Of a DNA stretch of 64,000 nt, positions 25,169 through 33,732 are shown piece by piece. The notes beneath the pieces are model-generated. The model was not told the DNA's origin, did not search any database, and worked only from the letters and a program-made list of their open reading frames with translations. How positions within the stretch are numbered: the stretch's first letter is position 1; each line of letters starts with the position of its first letter. This DNA comes from a virus: positions 62,001-126,000 of IMG/VR virus record IMGVR_UViG_3300003690_000003; one strand, given 5' to 3'. The translations under genes and the position numbers were made by a program.

Positions 25169-25674
25169 TACATCTTATAGCGAAGCGGGATGTAGTAATA
25201 TCCAGGCACCATCGCGCCTTTCTGAGCGTGCTGTGGTACTTCTCCCAACTCGGTCGAATCTCGATCGGTTGGCTCTACAAAATACTTTTCAAGATTTCTC
25301 TCATAAGCATCGGCAGCTTTTGTCGCTTCCGCCTCATCGGCTATAAACTCTGAAATGACATAAACCGCTGCTTGTAATGAGTTAGTTTGTTGGCTTTCTG
25401 GAATGATAGCCTCTATAGAGCTAAAAATATTACCGCCCTGTATGGTATCTCGCGCGACTATTCCTTTATCGACTAGAAAATCAAAAAAACGAGCTTGTGT
25501 ACCGTAGGGATCTTCGACTGCTGCGCTTTTAGGAAAAGTTACTACCTTGCTAGTCTCGGGAAGTAGCACAATATCGATAAGCTCGTGATCCATAATTAAG
25601 AGATTTCCCTCCAGCGTCTTTCGAGCTTGAAGACCAACTGTGGCCTGGGGGCCTCCTATCTTGATGTTAATCAT
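25168..25674 (-). CDS. Conserved head-region protein of unknown function
   Basis: From the ATG at 25674 the protein has 168 residues (MINIKIGGPQATVGLQARKT). I chose this start because it overlaps the previous stop by 8 nt, the usual overlap here, while 25707 would overlap by 41. The N-terminal half is beta-prone with GNLLIMDHELIDIVLLPETS and TFPKS; the C-terminal half is helical and ends in GAMVPGYYYIPLRYKM. I do not recognise a domain. Its place between portal and protease is consistent with head assembly. Confidence 0.6.
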   Translation of the reverse strand: MINIKIGGPQATVGLQARKTLEGNLLIMDHELIDIVLLPETSKVVTFPKSAAVEDPYGTQARFFDFLVDKGIVARDTIQGGNIFSSIEAIIPESQQTNSLQAAVYVISEFIADEAEATKAADAYERNLEKYFVEPTDRDSTELGEVPQHAQKGAMVPGYYYIPLRYKM

Positions 25675-26491
25675 TAGATTGAACTTCCCGGACGAGTTCT
25701 TGTACACTTAATATCTTAGCAACAACGCCTTGGGTGGGGGCTGCATCTTTAAACCCCTCAAGGATAGCGAGAACTTTTTTAGTTTTATCAACCATTTTTT
25801 CATCTGCAAAAATCTCTTCCATTTTTAGAGAAGCTTTTATTTCTTTTTTAAGGCGTCCTACCTCTTCGCTTAAATAAAGCTTTAGTTCTAGACCATTATC
25901 GGCAAAAGAAGCAATATACTTACCAAGCAGCTCTTTCTGCTCTTTTAAAAGAGGTGTATAGCGCTCATTGAACTTCTTGACAAAAGAACGATAAACAATA
26001 TTATCTATGGGCTCAAGTTTGTTGTCTTCCACCTTCTCTGTGGAGTGCATCGACTTAATCACTGTATCCTCGTGCAAAACTCGTTGCTTCACCGGGGTTG
26101 TCGTATTGAATATTGCAGCTACTGTTGCGAGGGACTTAAAGTTGGGAACAAAAGTATTCCAAGCTTCTTTAGAGAGGGCCTTATTAATCTTGTTGATTAT
26201 TTTAGTTTGACTATCAAAAATGTTTCTACCGTCTAAGCGAGTACGAGCGCTCTTGGTCTCATACAAAAGTTTTTCAGCTACATGCAAGTCGAGGCCCGTT
26301 GTTTCTAGAAGTGTTTTATAATGTTCTAACTCTTTTCCAAGAATAGTTCGAGGACCAAAGTTATCTTTTATAAGATTGGCAACAAATCTTTTTCGGTGAG
26401 CGTTTTTGTCAACAATAGCTTTGGTTAGCTCTTTAACGAGCACTTCATACAAGAATGCTGTATTTCTTTTTTTATTGTGCTTTACTCTCAC
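25667..26491 (-). CDS. Helical protein downstream of portal, core candidate
   Basis: This 274-residue protein is rich in Lys, Glu and Leu and predicted mainly helical, with coiled segments near residues 195-235 (LYLSEEVGRLKKEIKASLKM). It begins MRVKHNKKRNTAFLYEVLVK, a pattern I recall from proteins just after portal in marine T4-like phages. It overlaps the portal stop by 20 nt. In T4 this slot holds the prohead core proteins gp67 and gp68; this protein is far larger, so direct equivalence is not claimed. Confidence 0.6.
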   Translation of the reverse strand: MRVKHNKKRNTAFLYEVLVKELTKAIVDKNAHRKRFVANLIKDNFGPRTILGKELEHYKTLLETTGLDLHVAEKLLYETKSARTRLDGRNIFDSQTKIINKINKALSKEAWNTFVPNFKSLATVAAIFNTTTPVKQRVLHEDTVIKSMHSTEKVEDNKLEPIDNIVYRSFVKKFNERYTPLLKEQKELLGKYIASFADNGLELKLYLSEEVGRLKKEIKASLKMEEIFADEKMVDKTKKVLAILEGFKDAAPTQGVVAKILSVQELVREVQSND

Positions 26492-28451
26492 TTGTCGCGG
26501 CCTCCGCTTCTTTTTCTTCTAGTTCTGTAATTAGTTTACGAATCTCTCTAGTACTCTCAAATAATTTTACTTCGTCTTCATCTTCTTTATAACTAGGAAG
26601 TTGTTCCTCATAAAGCTTGTTGATATTTATTAGTTCGCTCTCAACGCGACCCGGGAAAACGCTTCTGGGCGTCGTTTTTCCACCGCCTCTGGCAACGCTA
26701 CGTAACTTTCTAGTGGTGGGGCCTGACTTGTTAGTGCGGCGTGTGTCTAGTTTTGTAGGGTGATACACCTTTCCTTTGGCTCCCGGCGTCAAGTGACCAT
26801 CTTCTTTGCGGGCCGGGGACGCCAGAAGAGAAGATTCATCTCCTTCAACAGGTGCAGCCTCCTCGGGAGGAGCGCCTTCTTCGGGGGGAACGTCTTCTTC
26901 GGGGGGCATCATTTCATCTCCCGGGTCGCCGCCAAGTTCGGGGCCTAGGCCACCTCCGGCAGCCATCGCGGCGCCCGCTTCAGAAATAGCATCCAGAGAA
27001 ACTTGGTACTTGCGATCATAGTAGGCTTCGCGCTGATTACGCAAGAACTCTTCATCGGTCATACGCAAAATATTCTCAGCAATCCAATGCTTACTAAACA
27101 TGCCCTCTACTACATTGTTAGCCAAATCAAACTTGGTACGAATATATTCTATCTCCTGTAACTCAGCTAGCTTAGAGGGATTATTAAGAGAAAGTTTAAA
27201 GGAAATCAAATCCTGGCCGCGGAAACCCAACGTGAATAAATGTACGACCGCAATCTTTTCAAGCTCCGACATAAAGGCGCGCTGGAGTCGCTGAATCGTG
27301 CGCGCAAAGCGAATATCTTTTTGAGCTAAAGTGGTTTTATCTTCATCTCCACCTTCTGTCATCGTCAAATAAGAATGAGGAATCTTGATAGCTGAGAAAA
27401 GCTTATCTCGAATATACTTTACATCATCAATATCATTAAGCTGAGACGCGCCGGCCAGAGTGGTGATGTCCGAGCCGACCCCCCCGCGAATTGGAATAAA
27501 ATAATCTTCTTCCACAGACAAAGGATTGTAACGTAAATCGACTCGGCCTGTCGTCGCGTCTATCAAAGAATTCCTCTTTAATGAGGTTTTAACTTTTTCC
27601 ATATACTGTTCAACGTCTTGCGGAGCAATATTTCCCACATCAATCTTAAACATGCGACGTTCGGGGGCGCGGACTACGCGATATGCTAGCATAGCATCTT
27701 CAATCAGAACTAACTGGCGCCAGATACGTCGAGCTGGGTCGAGAACTGAAGTCCCATATGGTGAATGTTTATCATTACCTAGGATTCTAAAGTGAGCACA
27801 CTGCCAGTTCTCAAAAGTCATGTTGGCTGAGTTCCACTGGAACTGAACATAGTTAGGGTTGGTAGGATCTTGGCCTTCGAGCCTCTCTACCTCTCCAGAT
27901 GGCAAACCAATAACGCTTTTAACTCCCAAAACTTCATCAATATCTAAATATAAAAAGAAATCTCCGAACTTGCACATGGTACGAGCCCAGCCAAATGCGT
28001 TAAACTCAATATTAAGTGCGTCATAAAAAAGTGCCTCTAAAATATTTTTAATCTCATCATTACGACAATCTATTTTAACCAACTTATTAAAAGCGTTGGA
28101 GGTTGTCATCTCATCAGCATAAATATCCATTGCCGAGGCAATCTCTGGCATGAATTCCATTTGATCAAAATCAATATAGCGCTCGTTTCGATTCTGATTC
28201 CGCATTGCCGCGGAAGTAAGCATATTATAGTTACGAGATAAGTTATCAGACGAACGCTTAAACTGATGGCCACTTAAACTCTTGAAGCGATACTGATATT
28301 TATCAAGTGCAGATCGACGTTCTTCGCGTGTAAACTGAGCACGGTAGTTAATAAGAGGACCCGAAAAAAGCCTCGTTAATCTCTTAAAAAGAGGAGATAC
28401 TGGATTTCTCGGGTTATTTCTATGGTCTGGTTTTTTCTTTTGGTCTGCCAT
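26472..28451 (-). CDS. gp20: Portal protein (T4 gp20-like)
   Basis: This 659-residue protein contains the gp20 signature NRNERYIDFDQMEFMPEIAS near residue 87 followed by AMDIYADEMTT, then a stem/wing region with YRVVRAPERRMFKIDVGN and a crown helix region with IKIPHSYL and DIRFARTIQRLQRAF. Portal dodecamers form the unique vertex for DNA packaging and neck attachment. The C-terminal 130 residues add a Pro/Glu-rich disordered part (EMMPPEEDVPPEEGAPPEEA), making it longer than T4 gp20 (524). It follows the terminase gene by 4 nt. Confidence 0.94.
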   Translation of the reverse strand: MADQKKKPDHRNNPRNPVSPLFKRLTRLFSGPLINYRAQFTREERRSALDKYQYRFKSLSGHQFKRSSDNLSRNYNMLTSAAMRNQNRNERYIDFDQMEFMPEIASAMDIYADEMTTSNAFNKLVKIDCRNDEIKNILEALFYDALNIEFNAFGWARTMCKFGDFFLYLDIDEVLGVKSVIGLPSGEVERLEGQDPTNPNYVQFQWNSANMTFENWQCAHFRILGNDKHSPYGTSVLDPARRIWRQLVLIEDAMLAYRVVRAPERRMFKIDVGNIAPQDVEQYMEKVKTSLKRNSLIDATTGRVDLRYNPLSVEEDYFIPIRGGVGSDITTLAGASQLNDIDDVKYIRDKLFSAIKIPHSYLTMTEGGDEDKTTLAQKDIRFARTIQRLQRAFMSELEKIAVVHLFTLGFRGQDLISFKLSLNNPSKLAELQEIEYIRTKFDLANNVVEGMFSKHWIAENILRMTDEEFLRNQREAYYDRKYQVSLDAISEAGAAMAAGGGLGPELGGDPGDEMMPPEEDVPPEEGAPPEEAAPVEGDESSLLASPARKEDGHLTPGAKGKVYHPTKLDTRRTNKSGPTTRKLRSVARGGGKTTPRSVFPGRVESELININKLYEEQLPSYKEDEDEVKLFESTREIRKLITELEEKEAEAATSESKAQ

Positions 28452-28455
28452 TTAC

Positions 28456-30042
28456 TTATCCTTTAATAATCGCAGCATATTGTTCATTGAACTTCCGAGC
28501 CTCTTCGACCTGAGATTCTCGACTGCTCCTTTTGTGACCTAACATTCCAGGAATGGTAGTACTCATTTTGCGTGAAGAAGTCGACATTGATAGAAGAGCA
28601 CTCTTGTTATACTCTGATAATCTTTGGTTCTCGATCAAAACCGTATCTCTTACCCAACATCCGATTGCAAAAGACATTATTAAATCATCATTATATGATC
28701 TCATCGCTTGTGGGCGTCCATTGTGCCAAATAAAAGTTTTCATCTCTGATAATAAACGATTAGAGTTAATCTTAATTAGTCTATTTCTCATAAACTCTTC
28801 CATCTTTGCAATCACCAAAGGTCTCGTTTTAGATGAGGTTGTAAATCCTGGTACTATGTGTGTCATCCACTGAGCTTGTATGGGATCGACATAATCATGA
28901 GAAGATTTCATAGAATGATAAATATTATTATAACCTTTATCTTTCAGCTTATTAAGTACAGCAAATCCTATATTATTATTTTCAGCAACTATCATACAAG
29001 TTCCATATTCTTTTCCGGCGTCATATAGCATGTCTGCATACTCGTCAGGGTTTGGTTTTCCAATATATTCTGCGACTATTTCCATAGTCTTCAGCCGGAA
29101 AATATGGAATGCTGAGTTGTCTTGTCCATCGCCTCTCGCAATGTCTGCCGAAAGAAGATAAGTATCTTCCTCTTGGTATTCTTCCCAGATCCAATAGTTA
29201 CGATCAAAGCCGGTACGGTATTTAGGTTCTTTGGTCTTCTCTAGATAATGTGTTATATCGTCTGAATGTATAACTGTCTCACCCGAAACATTGAAGTTGC
29301 ATTCTAACTCTTGTGCAATCTGTCGCGTAGACATGTTTTGTGTTTCTTTTTCGTACCACAGCTGATCTCTATCTGGATGGACATCCCACAGCAACGTGGT
29401 CATATGAAATGCATTTATTCCAGCTTCCGCTTCAACACAAACCTTATGGAACCAGTTGCCCACCCCATTGGGGGTAGAAAGGGCGATGCATCGGCCACCA
29501 GTAGACAGGGTGGGATAAAGTGCAGTCCACAACTCACTTAGTGTTTCAACGTGAGCAGCCTCATCAATTACCAATAATGATAGCGCTTCGGAACGGCCAG
29601 CATCAAAAGAAGTTGAGGAGGCTTTAATCTGAGAACCATTAGTAAGTTCAAATGAAGTTCTATTATCAATATGAATCTCAGAAATCTTTATCCATTGCGG
29701 CAGCTGTTTCATAATCTTCTTAACTTTGCGAACAAGGTTGGTCGCAGTTTGAAGCTTCGTAGCTACAACTAAAATATTTTTATCGCGATGGAATAACATT
29801 AACCACACAATATACGCCGCCGTAATAGTGGAAATGCCAAGCTGTCGCGCTTTTAAAACTACATTAAAACGATAATCATTAAAATCTTTTAAGAGATCAT
29901 CCTGAAAATCATAAGTTTTGAATGGGATCTGGCCTCGCTGCGGGTGAGAGATTTTGCAGTAACTGGTAATAAAATGTACCGGGTCTTTGCCGGATTTTAT
30001 TACCTCTTGAAGAATCTCTTGCTTAGTAAGCTGATATCCCAT
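28456..30042 (-). CDS. gp17: Terminase large subunit (T4 gp17-like)
   Basis: This 528-residue protein has both terminase domains. The ATPase carries a variant Walker A ARQLGIST (near residue 64), Walker B LLVIDEAAH and the coupling motif ALSTPNG. The nuclease domain begins LSADIARGDGQDNSAF (near residue 298), whose aspartates bind metal, and continues with IVAENNNIG. The enzyme pumps DNA through the portal and cuts the concatemer. T4 gp17 has 610 residues. No gp16-type small subunit was recognised in the window. Confidence 0.95.
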   Translation of the reverse strand: MGYQLTKQEILQEVIKSGKDPVHFITSYCKISHPQRGQIPFKTYDFQDDLLKDFNDYRFNVVLKARQLGISTITAAYIVWLMLFHRDKNILVVATKLQTATNLVRKVKKIMKQLPQWIKISEIHIDNRTSFELTNGSQIKASSTSFDAGRSEALSLLVIDEAAHVETLSELWTALYPTLSTGGRCIALSTPNGVGNWFHKVCVEAEAGINAFHMTTLLWDVHPDRDQLWYEKETQNMSTRQIAQELECNFNVSGETVIHSDDITHYLEKTKEPKYRTGFDRNYWIWEEYQEEDTYLLSADIARGDGQDNSAFHIFRLKTMEIVAEYIGKPNPDEYADMLYDAGKEYGTCMIVAENNNIGFAVLNKLKDKGYNNIYHSMKSSHDYVDPIQAQWMTHIVPGFTTSSKTRPLVIAKMEEFMRNRLIKINSNRLLSEMKTFIWHNGRPQAMRSYNDDLIMSFAIGCWVRDTVLIENQRLSEYNKSALLSMSTSSRKMSTTIPGMLGHKRSSRESQVEEARKFNEQYAAIIKG

Positions 30043-30051
30043 GACACCTGT

Positions 30052-30597
30052 TTACTTACCTTTGCGCGTGTCGTTCTTGGGGCGCTTGTTTTTGGGACCC
30101 AGCGCAAGCCAATCGCGAACTGCTTGGTCTAAACGCTCTTTTGAGGAACCCTCAACTTCTTCAACTCCCGGGAGACCACCAATCTTATAATCAGACATGG
30201 CGCGAACATCAGTGCGATAGTTTGAAAGCTTCTGAACAAGTATATCCGGCTCACCTACCTTTGTTAATGTAAGGGTATCGCCAGTAACAACTTTATATTC
30301 TTTTTTAAGAAAGGACGCTATCTGCGCTATCATAGAAACCATCTCGTTCTCGAAGCCTTTCTTGGCAACATCTTGGAGTCGGATTTCAGAGCTATAGATA
30401 ATCTTCAATAGCGGTCCATTAAATTGTACCTTAAATCCATCGCTGACACGTCGATCATTAATGAGGTGACCTTCCTCACGACGTAGCCCAACCTTACGCG
30501 CGCGCTCGTCTGCATTTAAAGACTCTTCGTGAGAGCCATCATAAGCATTAGCCGCGGCTTGAGCGATTCCGCGAATGATTTCAAGTGTCGTAGCCAT
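30052..30597 (-). CDS. Unknown protein upstream of terminase
   Basis: This 181-residue protein begins with a helix (TTLEIIRGIAQAAANAYDGS), has a beta-alpha middle DGFKVQFNGPLLKIIYSSEI with FLKKEYKVVTGDTLTLTKVG, and ends in a basic KNKRPKNDTRKGK tail. I recall similar proteins in marine T4-like phages without a known role. The position before terminase would suit a small terminase subunit, but no helix-turn-helix or coiled-coil ring pattern is evident, and T4 gp16 is not similar. The basic tail could bind DNA. Confidence 0.6.
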   Translation of the reverse strand: MATTLEIIRGIAQAAANAYDGSHEESLNADERARKVGLRREEGHLINDRRVSDGFKVQFNGPLLKIIYSSEIRLQDVAKKGFENEMVSMIAQIASFLKKEYKVVTGDTLTLTKVGEPDILVQKLSNYRTDVRAMSDYKIGGLPGVEEVEGSSKERLDQAVRDWLALGPKNKRPKNDTRKGK

Positions 30598-30600
30598 TAA

Positions 30601-30996
30601 TTAAATCTCCTTCTCTGGTCGCCATCCGGCTAGCCAACGTTCTTCCCTGTTTTCTACCCATTTAATGTAACAAAGTCGACAACATTCAAACTTATTCATG
30701 TACAAGTTATCGCGCACATCAAACGAATATTCATTACAAACAAGACAAAACCTATTTGTATCCTTACTAAGTAGTTTTTTGTTTATTAAAAATCCGTCTG
30801 TTTCTACTTTCTCAGTATGCCCCTCACTTTTCTTAAGTTTTTCAGCTAACGCCTTAGATTCCTGAATATATCGTTCTTCTTTAGCCTCGTCCCAAAACTT
30901 ACGAGGATTGTCGATTGCTTCGGAGCCATACTTTTGAGCTATGGCTTTCTCTAGCTTGGGGATGTAGTTAGGATCTTTTTCGGTCATATTATCCAC
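30601..30996 (-). CDS. Small zinc-ribbon protein
   Basis: This 131-residue protein is a helical, charged N-terminal part (residues 1-75) followed by a cysteine cluster: CLVCNEY and CCRLCYIKW near residues 84-110. Two CxxC pairs about 20 residues apart suggest a zinc ribbon. The end is Trp- and Arg-rich (WVENREERWLAGWRP). It overlaps the preceding fibre gene by 8 nt. It could bind nucleic acid or a protein partner; no family recognised. Confidence 0.62.
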   Translation of the reverse strand: MDNMTEKDPNYIPKLEKAIAQKYGSEAIDNPRKFWDEAKEERYIQESKALAEKLKKSEGHTEKVETDGFLINKKLLSKDTNRFCLVCNEYSFDVRDNLYMNKFECCRLCYIKWVENREERWLAGWRPEKEI

Positions 30997-32050
30997 AGTG
31001 GTATGTACAAGCCGCTAAATAAACTTTATAGGAACTACCTCCGTGCTCAACGGTTTCTGTAACAGAACTCCAATCAATGTTTTCTGTACATTTGGCGATG
31101 GTGCTGCTTCTTAACAAGTCATCATCCTGCTTCATGCCATATCCAGAGATCTCGGATGAAACTATATAATCTCCATTTTGTACATTCCCGTTATAGTTGG
31201 TAACCAAAATTAATCCCTCTCCTATGGAATTAACCGCGATGTGCATCTCATCTGGAGCCAAGCCGCCATTGGCAACGTAGCCGTCATAAGAGCCAGAAAG
31301 ATCAGCAACCACCCCATATACAGTTTTAGATTTTTCAGTCGAAGAAAGTTGAACTTTAGGTAATGCAGTGGTTATCGTCTCTGCATTTCTTATCCATATT
31401 TCCCCTGTTGACTCAGCTATCATACCTACTTGATAGCTTCCCGAAACTATTACGGTGGCGTGCTGGCCCGTAAAAGACGTATTAAACGCAACTCCGCCGG
31501 ACCCGTTCCCCGTAACGCTGCCTATCTTCGTCTCCGTATCTAGCGGATTCTCGCGAATAAACTTAATTAAGTAAGCGCTCGTCGACAGGTCGCCGCCTGT
31601 AGAATATTGAGTCAGTTCTAGATTGTCACTGTTAGTGGAATTATATCTATTCAGTATTCTGAAAGCCGGCGTGGTGTTCGAGGCTGGGGTGAGTATGCAA
31701 TCCACTTGATATGCGGCGTCGTGGTCGGAGCCTATCGCGAGATTGCCAGGAATCGTAATCTCATTGTCCCCATCATCGCGACCTATCTGTATTGGCCGAG
31801 ATCCGTATCCGGTTCCGGACACTTGAAAACGAAACTTGTCGGATTCTTGGGTTATACTCAGAACGGGGGTGCCGTCGCCTATACTTAAACCCACCGCGTC
31901 GGTACCTGCACTATTAATAGTAATATTATCAACGACGCTGAGCGTCCCATCAGTAGCCAAAGACACCCTTGTAGTAGTGCCATCATCATCAACTATCTCA
32001 AACGCCTGTCCGCTAAGAGCCCCAATCTTATTAACTCTAATTAGACTCAT
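30989..32050 (-). CDS. Fibre protein with G2-like C-terminal domain
   Basis: This 353-residue protein starts MSLIRVNKIGALSGQAFEIV and is Ser/Thr/Gly-rich beta for the first 230 residues. The last 130 residues contain KTVYGVVADLSGS, MHIAVNSIGEGLILVTNYNG, NGDYIVSSEISGYGMKQDDD and STIAKCTENIDW before AACTYHCG. This matches the general form of the intramolecular chaperone or peptidase G2-like domains that close many phage fibres: a GD(Y/L)..S turn followed by QDDD..R..T.AK. Such domains guide trimer formation and may cleave themselves. It precedes two unknown genes and terminase. Confidence 0.68.
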   Translation of the reverse strand: MSLIRVNKIGALSGQAFEIVDDDGTTTRVSLATDGTLSVVDNITINSAGTDAVGLSIGDGTPVLSITQESDKFRFQVSGTGYGSRPIQIGRDDGDNEITIPGNLAIGSDHDAAYQVDCILTPASNTTPAFRILNRYNSTNSDNLELTQYSTGGDLSTSAYLIKFIRENPLDTETKIGSVTGNGSGGVAFNTSFTGQHATVIVSGSYQVGMIAESTGEIWIRNAETITTALPKVQLSSTEKSKTVYGVVADLSGSYDGYVANGGLAPDEMHIAVNSIGEGLILVTNYNGNVQNGDYIVSSEISGYGMKQDDDLLRSSTIAKCTENIDWSSVTETVEHGGSSYKVYLAACTYHCG

Positions 32051-32059
32051 TATTTTCTC

Positions 32060-32326
32060 CTAAAAGTCATTCATATTTTTAACTGCTAAAGTTACTCCAG
32101 ATTCAATAGTAAATGTTAGACCATCAGCCACAGTGATATCTGAAAAACATATCGACGATAACGCTAGCGTCTGGCTGCCCAGGAGGGTGGTCGGAGAACT
32201 CGTAAATGAAGTTACTAAATTAATAACCGCTATTTTTTTAGGCTCGTGGCCCGCGGCAGTGCCGAGCAAATACTTTCTAAGAAATGCTATTAGCCTATTT
32301 TTTGAGTCTGCCTCCGGAATCGTCAC
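32060..32326 (-). CDS. Small unknown protein with fibre-like end
   Basis: This 88-residue protein has a basic N-terminal helix (DSKNRLIAFLRKYLLG) and a beta-prone end, ITVADGLTFTIESGVTLAVK, a pattern common in fibre and beta-helix proteins. It overlaps the previous gene by 4 nt (ATGA) and precedes the G2-type fibre by 9 nt. A small fibre partner is possible; nothing more can be said. Confidence 0.5.
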   Translation of the reverse strand: MTIPEADSKNRLIAFLRKYLLGTAAGHEPKKIAVINLVTSFTSSPTTLLGSQTLALSSICFSDITVADGLTFTIESGVTLAVKNMNDF

Positions 32327-32787
32327 TTAACTATCTCCGTGGACAATGCAAAAATACCTAATGAAGTAAGCGTTCCAATACCAAAGCCCAGAGCAACCAT
32401 CCACGGGGCCATAGCGGGCTTTTGTTTCGTTACCAGTTGATAAAGTCGATCATTCTCTGTTGTTTTAAGAATCATCATCTGCTCATAACGCGATTCCCGC
32501 GACTTTATTTCTATATCCTTGTAATCTAACTGTAATTGATAACGCTGTTCTTGAAGATGAAGCTCGTACCCAATACGCAAATCGCACTCAGCGTTCTCAA
32601 ACTTCTTATCTACCGCTATCTTTGCCGCAGCGTCCAGCGATAATAGGACTCCATCAAATGGTGCCGGATCACCCGCGTCCAACGAAATAATATCATATTC
32701 CGCTGTGGTCTCTTCTTCCTCTCCAAACGCATAAGAAGGGAATATGAGATTGAAAATGATTACTAATGATAATAGTTGTTTACCCAT
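32323..32787 (-). CDS. Exported membrane-anchored protein, spanin-like candidate
   Basis: This 154-residue protein has a signal peptide (KQLLSLVIIFNLIFPSYAFG; cleavage likely after AFG or AYAFG-like site near residue 22), a coiled region in the middle (QEQRYQLQLDYKDIEIKSRE) and a C-terminal hydrophobic segment MVALGFGIGTLTSLGIFAL. The shape, exported with a coiled coil, suits a spanin or another envelope protein. It overlaps its upstream neighbour by 8 nt and belongs to a three-gene membrane cassette. No lipobox cysteine is seen near the signal. Confidence 0.58.
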   Translation of the reverse strand: MGKQLLSLVIIFNLIFPSYAFGEEEETTAEYDIISLDAGDPAPFDGVLLSLDAAAKIAVDKKFENAECDLRIGYELHLQEQRYQLQLDYKDIEIKSRESRYEQMMILKTTENDRLYQLVTKQKPAMAPWMVALGFGIGTLTSLGIFALSTEIVK

Positions 32788-33196
32788 GTTCTAATCCATA
32801 TAATCGAGCTAGCTCTCTCGCCAGTATGTCAGGTTCATTATAACTTTCTTCAATAAGTTTTTTAAGTTCCTTCTTTTTTTCAGAACTTAATGTTTCATTA
32901 CGCGTTGCATATTCTTCTTCTAATGCTTTTAGGTTCTTGTTATATTCTTTTAGAATTTTGCTCTTTTCTTCTGCTTCTTCTTTGTGACTCTCGTTAAGAA
33001 AATCAATCTCGTTTTTATAGCTCTCTCTAGAACCATCGAAGGCCTCCATTACTGTAGTCAAAAAAACCGCGTTTCGTGTGAGAAGATAAAATAAGAAGCC
33101 AACGAACAGTAGTAAAAGCATAATCGGAAGCCAGAAGTGTGCCTTCGTCCAAGCCCACACTTTTTTTAAAACCGTTTTAATCGCTAACCATTTCAT
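32780..33196 (-). CDS. Inner-membrane coiled-coil protein (lysis candidate)
   Basis: This 138-residue protein has one N-terminal membrane segment (residues 22-41, FWLPIMLLLLFVGFLFYLLT) followed by a long charged coiled coil (residues 60-115, rich in Glu/Lys). Such an N-in, C-out anchor with a periplasmic coiled coil resembles an i-spanin of the Rz type. It overlaps the 61-residue membrane gene upstream by one base (TAATG). No endolysin is encoded in this window, so a lysis role is inferred from the topology only. Confidence 0.55.
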   Translation of the reverse strand: MKWLAIKTVLKKVWAWTKAHFWLPIMLLLLFVGFLFYLLTRNAVFLTTVMEAFDGSRESYKNEIDFLNESHKEEAEEKSKILKEYNKNLKALEEEYATRNETLSSEKKKELKKLIEESYNEPDILARELARLYGLEHG

Positions 33197-33381
33197 TATT
33201 TAACCCCTTTTAGCCTCGCCACTGTGTCAACCACTCCTTGCGTCCCAATATATGCTACAGTGATCATCGTCCAATCTGCAGACGCAAGATCCGCAAATGC
33301 TAACAAGCCGGTTGCTGTCGCCCAGACCAAAAGCTTGCGCGACACGATCTTATTTAATCCTTTGTCTATTAAATGTTTCAT
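33196..33381 (-). CDS. Small membrane protein, holin-like candidate
   Basis: This 61-residue protein starts MKHLIDKGLNKIVSRKLLVW and carries two hydrophobic stretches, LLVWATATGLLAFADLAS and WTMITVAYIGTQGVVDTVA. The SRK...W...AYIG.Q.VVD pattern occurs in small phage membrane proteins that are often called holins. An AGGAAGGAGTG ribosome-binding site precedes the ATG. It is the first of three membrane genes transcribed together, downstream of a 113-nt gap holding TATACT and TATAT boxes. Holin activity is not proved. Confidence 0.55.
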   Translation of the reverse strand: MKHLIDKGLNKIVSRKLLVWATATGLLAFADLASADWTMITVAYIGTQGVVDTVARLKGVK

Positions 33382-33423
33382 CAGACACTCCTTCCTATAT
33401 AATTAGTATAGTGGAGTAAAGAG

Positions 33424-33732
33424 GTGCGCAAACTTAAATTCAAATACCATAGAACAATCAAAAAAGCCGAATTTATGCACGCTGATCTCGCCTATCATGA
33501 AGAGGTTGTCAAAGCCGCCAAAAACGGTTTTCGTCGCCACGCGTGCAGTCGCCTGTTCCGCTGCAGCACGCGTTCAAAAAGCATTAATGCAACGTCTTCA
33601 ACCTCTGAGAAATATGTCCCTGGCGAGACGCGTCTTTCTATAACATATTTCTTCTTAGACTTCGACATGGGCAAATTTGCCTTTTTTCTCAATTATAATT
33701 TGAGTGTCTACACAATCTTTAAGGCTATCTAA
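33424..33732 (+). CDS. Candidate plus-strand small protein (conflicts with minus ORF)
   Basis: A GTG at 33424 is preceded by GGAG at 33413 with 7-nt spacing and by TATAAT at 33398. The first 38 residues look like a real protein (MRKLKFKYHRTIKKAEFMHA, then DLAYHEEVVKAAKNGF), reminiscent of small phage proteins. After that the frame becomes Cys/Arg/Ser-rich and runs antisense into the SbcCD 3' end, so it may be a degraded or frameshifted gene. It would be the only plus-strand gene in the window. Confidence 0.33.
   Translation: MRKLKFKYHRTIKKAEFMHADLAYHEEVVKAAKNGFRRHACSRLFRCSTRSKSINATSSTSEKYVPGETRLSITYFFLDFDMGKFAFFLNYNLSVYTIFKAI
33495..33668 (-). CDS. Candidate 57-residue basic protein after SbcCD gene
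   Basis: An ATG at 33668, overlapping the SbcCD stop by 14 nt, opens a 57-residue frame (MSKSKKKYVIERRVSPGTYF) ending in a basic tail. The overlap and direction suit the minus-strand operon, but the ribosome-binding site is weak and no similarity is recognised. It competes with the plus-strand frame covering the same bases. Confidence 0.27.
   Translation of the reverse strand: MSKSKKKYVIERRVSPGTYFSEVEDVALMLFERVLQRNRRLHAWRRKPFLAALTTSS

Noticed and set aside
30052-30597. Small terminase subunit gp16
   Set aside because: Position fits but no helix-turn-helix or similarity to T4 gp16 is visible, so the gene is left as unknown.
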